Below, one piece after another: positions 50,326 to 59,473 of a stretch of 64,000 nt of DNA. Source of the DNA: JAWPMT01 sp965267435 (GTDB taxonomy: Bacteria; Bacteroidota; Bacteroidia; Cytophagales; Cyclobacteriaceae). The notes beneath the pieces are model-generated. The model saw only the letters and a program-made list of their open reading frames with translations. It ran no database searches and was not told the origin of the DNA. The stretch lies in assembly GCA_965267435.1 (NCBI GenBank), contig OZ253960.1:3782001-3846000 (forward strand), given 5' to 3'. A program made the position numbers and the translations under genes. Numbering within the stretch: position 1 is the stretch's first letter; each line of letters opens with the position of its first letter.

Positions 50326-51219
50326 CTAAGCTTGGGTCACGCCCTCAGTGGCGTCCTCGGCTTTTGGAGTAGCCTCCTCAGTATCCACACGCTGCACATC
50401 CTTGGTCTTGCCTCTGCGATCCTCACGTAGATACTCGTTGGTCATGGTGCGAAGTTCTTTCGCCGATAAGTTTTGATGAAGCGCACCTTCTAGTACTACG
50501 GAGATCTGTCCAGTCTCCTCCGACACTACGATCATCATTGCATCGGTGGTCTCGGACATCCCTATGGCAGCCCGGTGTCGCAGACCAAACTGAGCTGGAA
50601 TATCATCCCGTTCAGTCACAGGCAGGATACATCTCGCGGCAACAATGCGGTTGTTATATATGATCACGGCCCCATCATGCAAGGGACTGTACTTGTTGAA
50701 GACGGACAACAGGAGGCGTTTTGAAATAATGGCATCGAGTCTATCACCCGAGTCCGCATAAAATTTCAACTCAGAGTTTTTGGATATCACAATAAGTGCC
50801 CCAGTATTACTGCCTCCAAGTGTTTTGGACGCTTCGACAATGGACGTCACGTCAGCCCGCTGCAACTTGCCATTGGCGGACCACAGCGAGCTAAAATTCT
50901 TGACAAAATTGGTCTCGTCCAGTACGGTAGTTCGTCCCACGAGCAGCAAAAACTTTCGAATTTCCTGCTGGAAAAGGATAATGACCGCCAGTACTCCTAC
51001 TCCCATGAACTGGCCCAGGATGCTGGTGACCAACTCCATGCCCGCGGCATTGACTACAAGGAAAAGTAGATAGAGGGAAAGAAACCCAAGGAATACCCGA
51101 ATGGCCAGGCTTCCACGTATCAGCTTATAGGCCTGGTACAATAACAACGTCACGAGCGAGACGTCAATCACGTCCACCAACGTTATTTCCAAGAAACCTA
51201 TTTTGATAGCTAAGATCAC
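50326..51219 (-). CDS. cdaA: Diadenylate cyclase CdaA
   Basis: A 297-residue enzyme that makes cyclic di-AMP from two ATP. Three membrane helices (about residues 10-85) precede the DAC domain. The DGA motif is in SPLHDGAVIIYNNRIVAARC (about 180) and the RHR motif in QFGLRHRAAIGMSE (about 213). The C-terminal tail of about 50 residues is charged. Its GTG start overlaps the stop of folP by 4 bp, the usual Bacteroidota folP-cdaA pairing. A YbbR/CdaR-like gene lies at 43791 in another operon. Confidence 0.95.
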   Translation of the reverse strand: MILAIKIGFLEITLVDVIDVSLVTLLLYQAYKLIRGSLAIRVFLGFLSLYLLFLVVNAAGMELVTSILGQFMGVGVLAVIILFQQEIRKFLLLVGRTTVLDETNFVKNFSSLWSANGKLQRADVTSIVEASKTLGGSNTGALIVISKNSELKFYADSGDRLDAIISKRLLLSVFNKYSPLHDGAVIIYNNRIVAARCILPVTERDDIPAQFGLRHRAAIGMSETTDAMMIVVSEETGQISVVLEGALHQNLSAKELRTMTNEYLREDRRGKTKDVQRVDTEEATPKAEDATEGVTQA

Positions 51220-52103
51220 CTAATCAATCGCTTTGTCAATTCCACTACTTCTACTGCCTCTTCCACATCGTGAACACGGAGAATACTGGCACCTTTCTGT
51301 AAAGCTACGGTATTTAAGACGGTCGTACCGTTTAATGCGTTATCCGGTGTATTCTCTAGTGTTTTGTAGATCATGGACTTCCTGGAAAGTCCTACCAGGA
51401 TCGGCAATCCAAAGAAGCGAAAATATTCCAAAGAAGCAAGCAGATGAAAGTTCTGATCGACTGTTTTCGCAAATCCAAAGCCTGGATCCAAGATGATATC
51501 TTTCACCCCACGCTGACTTAGGCTCTCGACCATGACCGAAAAATATTCGCCGATATCAGTCAATAGGTCTTGATAGCTGGTTAACGACTTCATGGTCTGA
51601 GCGGTACCCCGCATATGCATGCCAACGTAGGGTACCTGCATCTCCCCTACGGCAGCATGCATATCAGAGTCGAGATGTCCTCCGGAAATATCATTGACCA
51701 TATGTGCCCCAGCGTTCACCGCCGCAACTGCCACCTGCGAGCGAAATGTATCTATAGAAAGAATCGTATCAGGAAAAGCGCCGGCAAGCTCTCTGATGGG
51801 CTCCACGACACGATCGACCTCTTCCTCAGGAGAAATGTCTGTTGCACCAGGACGCGAACTGTAACCCCCGACATCCAGAAAAGTAGCCCCATCATTGACC
51901 ATCTTCTCTGCCCTCTGCAGCAGCTTATCCATCTCTCCCACTCTACTCCCGGCGTAAAACGAGTCCGGTGTAATATTCAAAATACCCATCACCAGAGGAG
52001 ATTCCAGTGAGGTCAATTGGCCGCGGATGTTAAGTGACTTCAATTTGACAGTGATTGTTTTTATGGCCAAAAGTGGGCTATTTTGAGCCTCGTTTAGAAA
52101 CAT
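51216..52103 (-). CDS. folP: Dihydropteroate synthase
   Basis: A 295-residue TIM-barrel enzyme that couples p-aminobenzoate to the pterin diphosphate in folate synthesis, and the target of sulfonamides. Signatures are VMGILNITPDSFYAGSRVGE (about residues 38-57), GATFLDVGGYSSRPGATDIS (about 73), HMRGTAQTM and ILDPGFGFAKTVDQN (about 205). About 25 residues precede the conserved start, longer than E. coli. It is coupled by a 4-bp overlap to cdaA and divergent from the DUF1599 gene. Confidence 0.96.
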   Translation of the reverse strand: MFLNEAQNSPLLAIKTITVKLKSLNIRGQLTSLESPLVMGILNITPDSFYAGSRVGEMDKLLQRAEKMVNDGATFLDVGGYSSRPGATDISPEEEVDRVVEPIRELAGAFPDTILSIDTFRSQVAVAAVNAGAHMVNDISGGHLDSDMHAAVGEMQVPYVGMHMRGTAQTMKSLTSYQDLLTDIGEYFSVMVESLSQRGVKDIILDPGFGFAKTVDQNFHLLASLEYFRFFGLPILVGLSRKSMIYKTLENTPDNALNGTTVLNTVALQKGASILRVHDVEEAVEVVELTKRLIR

Positions 52104-52143
52104 TCCTGGAATTTGTCGTCCTAGTGGCCACTATCTATCGATA

Positions 52144-52686
52144 ATGAAACATCAGACCGTAGAAGAATATCAATCGATCATTGCCGAGTGCCAGGAACTA
52201 TTCGCCAACAAAACCAAGGACTACGGTACTGCCTGGCGGATCCTGAGGCTCCCATCCATCACCGATCAGATATTCATCAAAGCCCAGCGCATTCGGTCTA
52301 TTCAGGAGAAGGGACGCCAACTGGTGGAAGATGATATCCGTTCCGAATTCATCGGGATCATCAACTATTGTGTCATCGCCATGATGCAGATGGATCTGCT
52401 CGGGCAAGACGAAAGCACAGAGTTAACCTGGGAGGAATTGAAACCTCGCTATGAGCAAGCCACTGGTGACACCTTGGCATTGCTCACCAACAAAAATCAT
52501 GACTATGGCGAAGCCTGGAGGGAGATGAGGGTAAGCTCCATGACGGACATCATACTCATGAAGTTGTTGCGAGTGAAGCAAATAGAAGATAATCAAGGTA
52601 AGACCATCGTTTCAGAAGGCATACAAGCCAACTATCAGGATATGATCAACTACGCGGTCTTTTGCCTCATAAAGATGAAAGCATAA
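52144..52686 (+). CDS. DUF1599 domain-containing protein
   Basis: A 180-residue protein made of two related halves. The first has FANKTKDYGTAWRILRLPSITDQIFIKAQRI (about residues 20-50) and the second LLTNKNHDYGEAWREMRVSSMTDIILMKLLRV (about 117-148). Both keep the DYGxAWR motif. The repeat suggests an internal duplication. The role is unknown; the gene is widespread in Bacteroidota and here precedes a DoxX-type gene by a TAATG overlap, consistent with one operon with aroK. Confidence 0.88.
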   Translation: MKHQTVEEYQSIIAECQELFANKTKDYGTAWRILRLPSITDQIFIKAQRIRSIQEKGRQLVEDDIRSEFIGIINYCVIAMMQMDLLGQDESTELTWEELKPRYEQATGDTLALLTNKNHDYGEAWREMRVSSMTDIILMKLLRVKQIEDNQGKTIVSEGIQANYQDMINYAVFCLIKMKA

Positions 52687-53774
52687 TGCAGATACTTAGA
52701 GAAATAGCCAGATGGCTCGTTGGGGGACTTTTTATCTTCTCAGGTGCCATCAAAGTAAACGACCCGGTCGGAACAGCGATCAAATTAGAAGAGTACTTTC
52801 AGGTATTTTCCGACGATATAGCCTCGGTCTTTGCCATCTTTATCCCTGCCGCCTTGTTCCTATCTGTGGTACTGAGTGTATTGGAAGTGGTACTGGGAGT
52901 CGCTCTCCTGATCGGCTACCGAATTAAGTGGACGGCATGGATCCTTCTGGTCCTCATTATCTTCTTCACCTTCCTTACCTTCTATTCTGCCTACTTCAAC
53001 AAGGTGACAGACTGTGGGTGTTTTGGTGATGCCATCAAATTGACGCCCTGGCAATCCTTCTACAAAGACATCATCCTGGTGATCTTGATTGGTTTTATCT
53101 TTTGGCAAAGGGATGCTTATGGATCGAAGTTTTCGGAAAAGGTAGGAGCGATAGCTGTCGGTGGTTCTACACTGGTATTCGTGCTTCTGTCCATTATGGC
53201 GATTCGTCACTTGCCCTTCATCGACTTCCGAACTTACGCCATTGGCAACAGTATCCCTCAGTTGATGCAGCCTAGCGGCGAATTGGAATACGCCTATATC
53301 ATGGAAAAAGACGGCAAGGAGTACTCTTTCCCCTCGTATCCACCTGATAAGACCTACACTTTCAAATCCCTCGAGGTACTCAATCCTGAGGTACAGCCGA
53401 AAATTACAGACCTGGCCGTGTGGAATGATGATGGAGAATTTACCGAACAGCTACTTCAGGGAGACAAGCTGGTGGTCATCACCTACAGCACCGAAAAAGC
53501 GTCTACCAGACACATCGACGACATCAAGAACCTCCTCAATACCGTAAACGGTGCTGAAAAATGGATCCTTACCTCGTCTGGTTACGAACAGTTTGAGGCT
53601 TTTCGCCATCAGCACCAAATAGGCACACCCTATTTCTACGCGGACGCGACGGTACTGAAAACCATGGTTCGTTCAAATCCTGGCGTTATGTTACTCAGCA
53701 ATGGCGTGGTCATGGGCAAGTGGCATCACAATGACGTGCCAAGTGCTAGCGAAATCCACCGTCTGCTGCGTTGA
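52686..53774 (+). CDS. DoxX/BT_3928 family membrane protein
   Basis: A 362-residue protein. Four to five helices (about residues 5-140) form a DoxX-like domain with the conserved WLVGGLFIFSGAIKVNDPVGTAIKLEEYF and DCGCFGDAIKLTPWQSFYKDI (CGCFG motif). The C-terminal half (about 190-360) resembles a thioredoxin-like fold without CxxC; VVITYSTEKASTRHIDDI marks it. This combination is called the BT_3928 family. The start at 52686 overlaps the preceding stop (TAATG). The function is unknown, possibly thiol redox. Confidence 0.85.
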   Translation: MQILREIARWLVGGLFIFSGAIKVNDPVGTAIKLEEYFQVFSDDIASVFAIFIPAALFLSVVLSVLEVVLGVALLIGYRIKWTAWILLVLIIFFTFLTFYSAYFNKVTDCGCFGDAIKLTPWQSFYKDIILVILIGFIFWQRDAYGSKFSEKVGAIAVGGSTLVFVLLSIMAIRHLPFIDFRTYAIGNSIPQLMQPSGELEYAYIMEKDGKEYSFPSYPPDKTYTFKSLEVLNPEVQPKITDLAVWNDDGEFTEQLLQGDKLVVITYSTEKASTRHIDDIKNLLNTVNGAEKWILTSSGYEQFEAFRHQHQIGTPYFYADATVLKTMVRSNPGVMLLSNGVVMGKWHHNDVPSASEIHRLLR

Positions 53775-54277
53775 ATGCTTCTAAGATCATCCTGGTCGGT
53801 ATGCCCGGCGCGGGTAAGTCTACATTTGGCAAACGACTGGCCGGAGCGCTCGATTATGAGTTTATAGACCTGGACGATGCAATCGAGCAATATGCCCGAC
53901 AGTCAATCCCCCAGCTATTTGAGATGGGTGAGGACCACTTTCGCGAGCAGGAGTCGGCTACACTCAAATCCATTATAGATGATGCGCGTCCGATGGTCAT
54001 CGCCTCGGGCGGTGGTACTCCTTGCTTCAACGATAATATGTCATTGATCCGTACCCATGGTATTTCCGTCTTTCTGGATCCACCCCTGGAAGTGCTCGTA
54101 CGCCGTACGGAAAAGGAAACACACCGACCACTGCTAAAAGGTCGCGATGTGGAAGAGAGGTTGAGAGAGCTATACAGCCAGCGGCAGGCCTTCTATCAGT
54201 TGGCCAACATTCACCTGACAGATGAATCCCCTGACCCGCAGGGGGTCATCAACCTTTTGGGCAGTGTCAGAAATTGA
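53771..54277 (+). CDS. aroK: Shikimate kinase
   Basis: A 168-residue P-loop kinase of the shikimate pathway. Walker A is GMPGAGKSTFG (residues about 10-20), the shikimate-binding DLDD motif follows at 33 (FIDLDDAIEQ), then FREQE and ASGGGTPC (Gly-rich binding loop), and the lid arginine in TEKETHRPLLKGR. A TTG start overlaps the upstream stop (TTGA), giving translational coupling. It converges on the outer-membrane protein gene, with the two 3' ends overlapping by 11 bp. Confidence 0.93.
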   Translation: MNASKIILVGMPGAGKSTFGKRLAGALDYEFIDLDDAIEQYARQSIPQLFEMGEDHFREQESATLKSIIDDARPMVIASGGGTPCFNDNMSLIRTHGISVFLDPPLEVLVRRTEKETHRPLLKGRDVEERLRELYSQRQAFYQLANIHLTDESPDPQGVINLLGSVRN

Positions 54278-55853
54278 CCCCAATGGTTAAAATACCGTTG
54301 GTCACGCTAGCGTCTATCTGGGCGGTAGGCGTGGCGCCATCGAGGAAGTAGGGTGAAATAACCTGCTCGCTCATACGGTGAGTCACAGCAAGATCAATAA
54401 AGAAAACTCTCGATCGATAGCCCAGTCCCCCCGTGAACGATGTAGCACTGCGATCGGAAGTGCTTTCCAGGAAGGGGTCCGCCTGATAGGCATACCCTGC
54501 TCGCAATCTGAGGGCATCCAGTCTGAACTCAGCTCCCAGGCGATAGTTAACGACGGCACGATAGAGGTTCTTGATTTCCTCGTTGTCAGCACTCTCACGG
54601 AAATCTCCCGTCTTTATCTGTGCGTGTGTGTAGTCAATGAACTCTACGTCCCCGGTTAGGAATCCATTCTTACCCAGGAATAGCGTAGCACCGGCATTGA
54701 CCTTGCCTGGAGTGCGAAGACTATAATTGGCCACGGAAATATCGCTTTCAGTAACAAACTCACCCAATTGCAATATCTCTCCTGGGAGCTGATAGGCATA
54801 TGCTGGATTCCAATCCGTAATAAAATCGAGGAAGTATTCCTCCTCAATCGTGTAGATCGAGGGCGTCACATAACTCAGACCTACCGTCACCATGTCAACA
54901 GGCCGGGCGATGATACCCAGTGTAGCATTGACACCGGTTCCATTTGATTGAAGTCGATCGTCGATTGTGATGCTATTGATCAAATCGTCCCTTTCCCCCT
55001 CAAAAAAGAACTCATCTTCTACGTAGGTCCTTTCACGACGGTATCTCAAGGTGGTGATACCGAGACCGGCACCAAAGTACAGCTTGTCAAGATAGTTTCC
55101 GCCCCATGACAGATTGATCTGATTCTGACCTCCACGCTGGATAATGGTCTCCGCCTGTCTGGGGTACGAACCGCCATCATCCCCGACAAGGGAGCGGTAT
55201 CGGTCGACTCCCCCATCTGATGGACTGGGAATGATTAGGCCGGTATCATCAACATCAAAAAAATCTGCCTGCCTGATCAAAATATCCCTATAGGCGATAG
55301 CTTCCAGGTTCCCGGCAAATGGATCACCGAGTTCATCAGGAGTGAACCCTTGCGCATTGGCCAAAAATGAATCTACAATAGAACTGGTCTCATTGACGCC
55401 AACGTAACTGACTGCCGAGTTGAAATCGTTGATGCGATTGAAGGTGATCGCGAATGTCCCTCCCCGAAATTTGTTGTTTTCGGTGTTGGGGCGGCCGTAG
55501 TTCAGCGCGACACCCAAATGCGCCATATTGAAGGTCATCCTGGTCCCAGTGGATGACTGGCCCAGGTAGTCCGCATCCGCATTGGCAAAAGACAGTAGCG
55601 GTGAGACGACAATCGTACTTCTATTGAAGAATCCAAGACCGGCAGGGTTGGAGCCTGCCAGACTTTGATCGCCACCCAGGGATACCTGCGCACCTCCTAT
55701 GGCCTGGACGCGAGCGGTACCACCGAAAGTTGTGCGGCTAAAGAGCAGTGCGTCATTGTAGTAACCAAATGGACCGTCCTGAGCTTGAGCGCCTGTTCCA
55801 ATCAGGCAGACCGCGACCAGGCTAAGACTTGTTAGCTTCCAAAAACTGCGCAT
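54267..55853 (-). CDS. OmpP1/FadL-like outer-membrane protein
   Basis: A 528-residue protein with a signal peptide (SLSLVAVCLIGTGAQAQ) and an N-terminal FadL-type segment (residues 25-75: SRTTFGGTARVQAIGGAQVSLGGDQSLAGSNPAGLGFF). Long amphipathic strands follow (LGVALNYGRPN, GGTFAITFNRIND, FGAGLGITTLRYRRERTYV, FTGGLGYRSRVFFIDLAVTHRMSE), ending in a terminal strand. The FadL/OmpP1 family lets hydrophobic compounds cross the outer membrane. It is on the minus strand with a 24-bp gap after the Ser-rich protein gene. Confidence 0.82.
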   Translation of the reverse strand: MRSFWKLTSLSLVAVCLIGTGAQAQDGPFGYYNDALLFSRTTFGGTARVQAIGGAQVSLGGDQSLAGSNPAGLGFFNRSTIVVSPLLSFANADADYLGQSSTGTRMTFNMAHLGVALNYGRPNTENNKFRGGTFAITFNRINDFNSAVSYVGVNETSSIVDSFLANAQGFTPDELGDPFAGNLEAIAYRDILIRQADFFDVDDTGLIIPSPSDGGVDRYRSLVGDDGGSYPRQAETIIQRGGQNQINLSWGGNYLDKLYFGAGLGITTLRYRRERTYVEDEFFFEGERDDLINSITIDDRLQSNGTGVNATLGIIARPVDMVTVGLSYVTPSIYTIEEEYFLDFITDWNPAYAYQLPGEILQLGEFVTESDISVANYSLRTPGKVNAGATLFLGKNGFLTGDVEFIDYTHAQIKTGDFRESADNEEIKNLYRAVVNYRLGAEFRLDALRLRAGYAYQADPFLESTSDRSATSFTGGLGYRSRVFFIDLAVTHRMSEQVISPYFLDGATPTAQIDASVTNGILTIGVNF

Positions 55854-55876
55854 GATAAATGGTGTTTTTCCGTTTG

Positions 55877-57322
55877 CTAGTTACCTCTTCTACTTCGACT
55901 GGAAGTGCCCGAACTAGAGCGACCGCCAGAGCTTCTCCCTGAAGACCGCGATGGGGCCGTATAAGATCGTGAAGATCCACTGCTTCGCTGTATGCTGCTA
56001 CCAGATGATCGCCGCGAAGGTGAGCTGTAGCTGTTCGACCTGCTGGGGCTGGAATAATTACGGGAATTACTCCGGCTTGGCGAGCTGAACGACCTATTGG
56101 ACCTGCCGCTGGAATTGCTTCTGTAGGTGCTGCTACTGCGCCCACTGCTGCTCGTAGAGTAGCGACGGGGGTTTGTTGTAGACCTATTCGTACTAGTGGA
56201 GCGAGGTGTCACCGACGTCGCAGAGCGTCCGGTTGCGGAAGACCTGTTGGTGCTACCATAGCTACTTCTGTTCGTGGTCCTGGTAGAATAGCTGGACCGA
56301 TTGGTAGTGGCGCTGTATTCTCGTGAAGTCCCCTGACGCACATTCGATGAAGCCACCCGACCATTTGAGGCGCTGCTAGAGGCGTTGCGACTACGTCGTG
56401 AACGGTCATAGTAATCATTTTGAGTAGCGGTATAGTCCCGTGCCACGCGACCATTTGAATTGGAAGTGCGTGTTCCCTCGGATCCGACAGTAGTCAGCCC
56501 CTGCCCCCTTGTAGTTACGCCACTTGCGGTAGCCCTGGGAGTACCTCTGGTCACCATACCTCTGCGTCCCTGACGACCAGCCGTATAGGATTCCCTTGGG
56601 TTGCCTACAACCACCGTACGGGTGCCTCCACCGGCATAGTAGCCATTATAATAACCGTTGAGGTACGAATTACGCTGAGAAAAGCGGTTGTATCCGTAGC
56701 TGGGAGGACAGTAGAAGGGATCAGACCAGGGATCGTAATACCCAAATCGATTGTAGCTGTACGGTGAAGAGAATGGCGAATAGAAAGGATCGAACCTTGG
56801 ATCAAAGAAAGGATCTCCATAGGTCATGCTCATGCCAAACCCAGTTTGCCAGCCGTAGAAAGAATTGTACCCCATCATCATCGAAGGTCTGAAACTCCAA
56901 CGACTGGGCTGATACCTATAGGGAGAGCTACCGTAGTAATTGTTGACGATCGTAGGCGCTTGCTCGGCGACTACCTCCTCCTCAGGGTAGTACTCCACGT
57001 CTTGCTCCTCCTCAGGCTCCCAATACGCGCCATAGGTAGGATTCTCCTCTCCTTGAGCGGACTGGCTTTGGTACCTTGCGATATATTCAGGATTTACATT
57101 TTTTGCTGAGTAATCATCAGTGTATGCCTCCTCAGAGAACGATTCCTCGAGAGACTGAGAGTCGCTAAGTTGTGCTGAAGGCCCCTCATCAGGCAGCTTC
57201 ATCATATTCCTGTCCTTCGAGGTGAAATACAAATCATCATATTCCTGAGCATAGGAAACGTGAGCGATCCCGAGGACGAAAATGATAGCCAAAAATTGTG
57301 AAAATATGTGTTTCGCTCTCAT
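55877..57322 (-). CDS. Secreted low-complexity Ser/Arg/Thr-rich protein
   Basis: A 481-residue protein with a signal peptide (IFSQFLAIIFVLGIAHVSYAQ) and then an acidic region (residues about 50-130). A Tyr/Phe/Pro-rich middle follows (about 140-240; NSFYGWQTGF, NGYYNGYYAGGGTR). A C-terminal tail of about 220 residues is almost entirely Ser, Thr, Arg, Asn, Tyr and Gly (for example SSYSTRTTNRSSYGSTNR). The tail is basic and probably disordered. No domain is recognised. The ATG at 57322 gives a normal signal peptide; a longer upstream frame adds no recognisable sequence. Confidence 0.75.
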   Translation of the reverse strand: MRAKHIFSQFLAIIFVLGIAHVSYAQEYDDLYFTSKDRNMMKLPDEGPSAQLSDSQSLEESFSEEAYTDDYSAKNVNPEYIARYQSQSAQGEENPTYGAYWEPEEEQDVEYYPEEEVVAEQAPTIVNNYYGSSPYRYQPSRWSFRPSMMMGYNSFYGWQTGFGMSMTYGDPFFDPRFDPFYSPFSSPYSYNRFGYYDPWSDPFYCPPSYGYNRFSQRNSYLNGYYNGYYAGGGTRTVVVGNPRESYTAGRQGRRGMVTRGTPRATASGVTTRGQGLTTVGSEGTRTSNSNGRVARDYTATQNDYYDRSRRSRNASSSASNGRVASSNVRQGTSREYSATTNRSSYSTRTTNRSSYGSTNRSSATGRSATSVTPRSTSTNRSTTNPRRYSTSSSGRSSSTYRSNSSGRSNRSFSSPSRSNSRNYSSPSRSNSYSSPSRRSSGSSIQRSSGSSRSYTAPSRSSGRSSGGRSSSGTSSRSRRGN

Positions 57323-57387
57323 AACCCTACAATTTACATAAATAAAACAATTAATTCGGAGATCAAGATTCCATTCCATTGCGGATT

Positions 57388-57395
57388 TATATTTG
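57388..57395 (+). promoter_or_regulatory. Probable -7 promoter element of the proS operon
   Basis: TATATTTG fits TAnnTTTG and lies 63 bp before the proS ATG, leaving a leader of about 55 nt that contains an inverted repeat. Confidence 0.5.
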
Positions 57396-57401
57396 TGCCT
57401 C

Positions 57402-57425
57402 TTTACTCTCTCAGTGCAGAGTAAA
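57402..57425 (+). promoter_or_regulatory. Hairpin in the proS leader
   Basis: A perfect 8-bp inverted repeat (TTTACTCT / AGAGTAAA) around CTCAGTGC, located just after the presumed transcription start. It could be an operator or RNA structure. Confidence 0.35.
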
Positions 57426-57458
57426 TCAAATACTATACCAAAAAGCTGAAAGACTCTT

Positions 57459-58934
57459 ATGGCCAAAGCAATTCCTGCAAGATCTGAGGATTATTCATTA
57501 TGGTACAACGAATTGGTGAAGAAGGCCGGCCTGGCCGAAAACTCACCGGTGCGAGGTTGTATGGTCATCAAACCAGAGGGTTTCGCTATTTGGGAGAAGA
57601 TGCAGCAGACCCTGGATGGCATGTTCAAAGATACAGGTCATTCCAACGTCTATTTTCCGCTTTTCATACCAAAATCGTACCTAAGTCGAGAGGCCGATCA
57701 CGTAGAGGGTTTTGCCAAAGAGTGTGCAGTAGTTACACACTATCGCCTCAAAACGAATGACGACAATACAGGAGTGACTGTGGACCCCGATGCGAAGCTT
57801 GAGGAGGAGTTGATCGTCCGACCTACTTCTGAGACCGTAATCTGGGACTCCTACAAAAACTGGATCCAATCTTATCGCGATCTACCCCTCCTGCTCAACC
57901 AGTGGGCCAACGTCGTCCGGTGGGAAATGCGCACAAGATTGTTCCTCCGGACTGCGGAATTTCTGTGGCAGGAAGGGCATACAGCCCACGCTACGCGCGA
58001 AGAGGCGGAAGCCGAAACTCGTCAAATGCTGGACGTGTACGCGGACTTTGTGGAAAACTACATGGCCGTACCCGTTATCAAAGGTGTGAAGAGTGAAAGC
58101 GAGCGTTTTGCCGGGGCTGTTGACACCTATTGCATCGAGGCAATGATGCAAGATACCAAGGCACTACAGGCAGGAACGAGCCACTTCCTGGGACAGAATT
58201 TTGCCAAGGCTTTCGACGTGAAATTTGCTACGAAAGAAGGACCGGAAGAATATGTGTGGGGAACGTCATGGGGCGTGAGCACGCGCCTGATGGGAGCGCT
58301 GATCATGGCGCACTCGGACGATGACGGGTTGATCCTCCCCCCTAAACTTGCCCCAACTCAAGTGGTGATCGTTCCGATCTACAAAGGAGAAGAGCAGTTG
58401 GAGGCGATCCGAAAAGTAGCCGAAGGTATCAAAGCTGATCTTCGAACGATCGGCATTTCTGTCAAGTTTGACGACAGGGATACTCACAAGCCGGGATGGA
58501 AGTTTGCCGAGTATGAATTGAAAGGCGTGCCCGTAAGGATAGCGATGGGTCAGCGTGATATGCAAAATGGAACGCTCGAGATCGCCCGACGGGATACAAA
58601 AGAGAAGCAGACCATCGCTCTGGACGACGCCGTATCCCATATCCAGCAGCTGCTAGAGGAGATGCAGGAGAGCATTTTCCAGAAAGCCTTGAAATTCAGA
58701 GAAGAAAATACCCACACGGTCGAAACTTATGACGAGTTCAAAGAGGTTTTGGAATCGAAGGGCGGTTTTATCTATGCTCACTGGGATGGTACAGCGGAGA
58801 CTGAAGAGAAAGTGAAAGACGAAACCAAAGCCACCATACGCTGTATACCTCTGGACGGGGATATGACTCCAGGGACATGCATGGTGACCGGTAAGCCCTC
58901 TAAGGGAAAAGTATTATTCGCTAAAGCCTACTAA
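57459..58934 (+). CDS. proS: Proline--tRNA ligase
   Basis: A 491-residue class II synthetase of the eukaryote/archaeon-like ProRS type (no large bacterial insertion domain). Motif 2 is in WEMRTRLFLRTAEFLWQEGHTAH (about residues 150-172) and motif 3 in WGTSWGVSTRLMGALIMAHSDDDGL. The anticodon-binding domain starts near 305 (PTQVVIVPIYKG), followed by a C-terminal zinc-binding-like domain (GTAETEEKVKDETKATIRCIPLD). The shorter type is common in Bacteroidota. It leads a run with the NfeD and flotillin genes. Confidence 0.96.
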   Translation: MAKAIPARSEDYSLWYNELVKKAGLAENSPVRGCMVIKPEGFAIWEKMQQTLDGMFKDTGHSNVYFPLFIPKSYLSREADHVEGFAKECAVVTHYRLKTNDDNTGVTVDPDAKLEEELIVRPTSETVIWDSYKNWIQSYRDLPLLLNQWANVVRWEMRTRLFLRTAEFLWQEGHTAHATREEAEAETRQMLDVYADFVENYMAVPVIKGVKSESERFAGAVDTYCIEAMMQDTKALQAGTSHFLGQNFAKAFDVKFATKEGPEEYVWGTSWGVSTRLMGALIMAHSDDDGLILPPKLAPTQVVIVPIYKGEEQLEAIRKVAEGIKADLRTIGISVKFDDRDTHKPGWKFAEYELKGVPVRIAMGQRDMQNGTLEIARRDTKEKQTIALDDAVSHIQQLLEEMQESIFQKALKFREENTHTVETYDEFKEVLESKGGFIYAHWDGTAETEEKVKDETKATIRCIPLDGDMTPGTCMVTGKPSKGKVLFAKAY

Positions 58935-58935
58935 T

Positions 58936-59403
58936 ATGGAGTTGGTCATGATCATTAGTTTTTTGCTGCTCGGGCTGTTTCTCGTCATCGCTGAGATAGT
59001 ATTTGTTCCCGGGACGACCATAGTAGGGATCGGTGGCGTAGCGTGCTGCGCCTACGGGATCTATCTGAGCTTCATCAACTACGGTAGCACAGGAGGAACC
59101 ATCACCATCATCGCTTCTGCTGTCGTATATATCTCGACGCTCGTCGTTTCATTCAAGGTAAAGTCCTGGGAGCGATTCTCGCTAAAGGGAGTCATGAGCG
59201 GCAAAGTCAATGAGGACTTCAAACTGGACCTGAAAGTCGGTGATGAAGGAAAAACCGTTTCCTCTCTGCGGCCTATAGGCAAAGCGAGTTTTGAGGACAA
59301 AGAAATAGAAGTGACTTCATTGGGAGGTTTTGTCGACGAGAAGTTGCCCGTCAAAGTCATCAAGATCGAAAACAACAAGATTTACGTCGAGCCAATTTCG
59401 TGA
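58936..59403 (+). CDS. NfeD-like protein
   Basis: A 155-residue membrane protein with three helices in the first 75 residues (ISFLLLGLFLVIAEIVFVPGTTIVGIGGVACCAYGIYL, then GTITIIASAVVYISTLVVSF) and a C-terminal OB-like fold (VGDEGKTVSSLRPIGKASFEDKEIEVTSLGGFVDEKLPVKVIKIENNKIYV). This is the NfeD pattern; NfeD proteins pair with flotillins in membrane microdomain maintenance. The next gene is a flotillin, 70 bp downstream. Confidence 0.9.
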   Translation: MELVMIISFLLLGLFLVIAEIVFVPGTTIVGIGGVACCAYGIYLSFINYGSTGGTITIIASAVVYISTLVVSFKVKSWERFSLKGVMSGKVNEDFKLDLKVGDEGKTVSSLRPIGKASFEDKEIEVTSLGGFVDEKLPVKVIKIENNKIYVEPIS

Positions 59404-59473
59404 CAGAACAGCGAATTTGATTTTATCAAAAATTGCTTGAACTTCACAACAAAACGCCTTAACCAAATCATCA

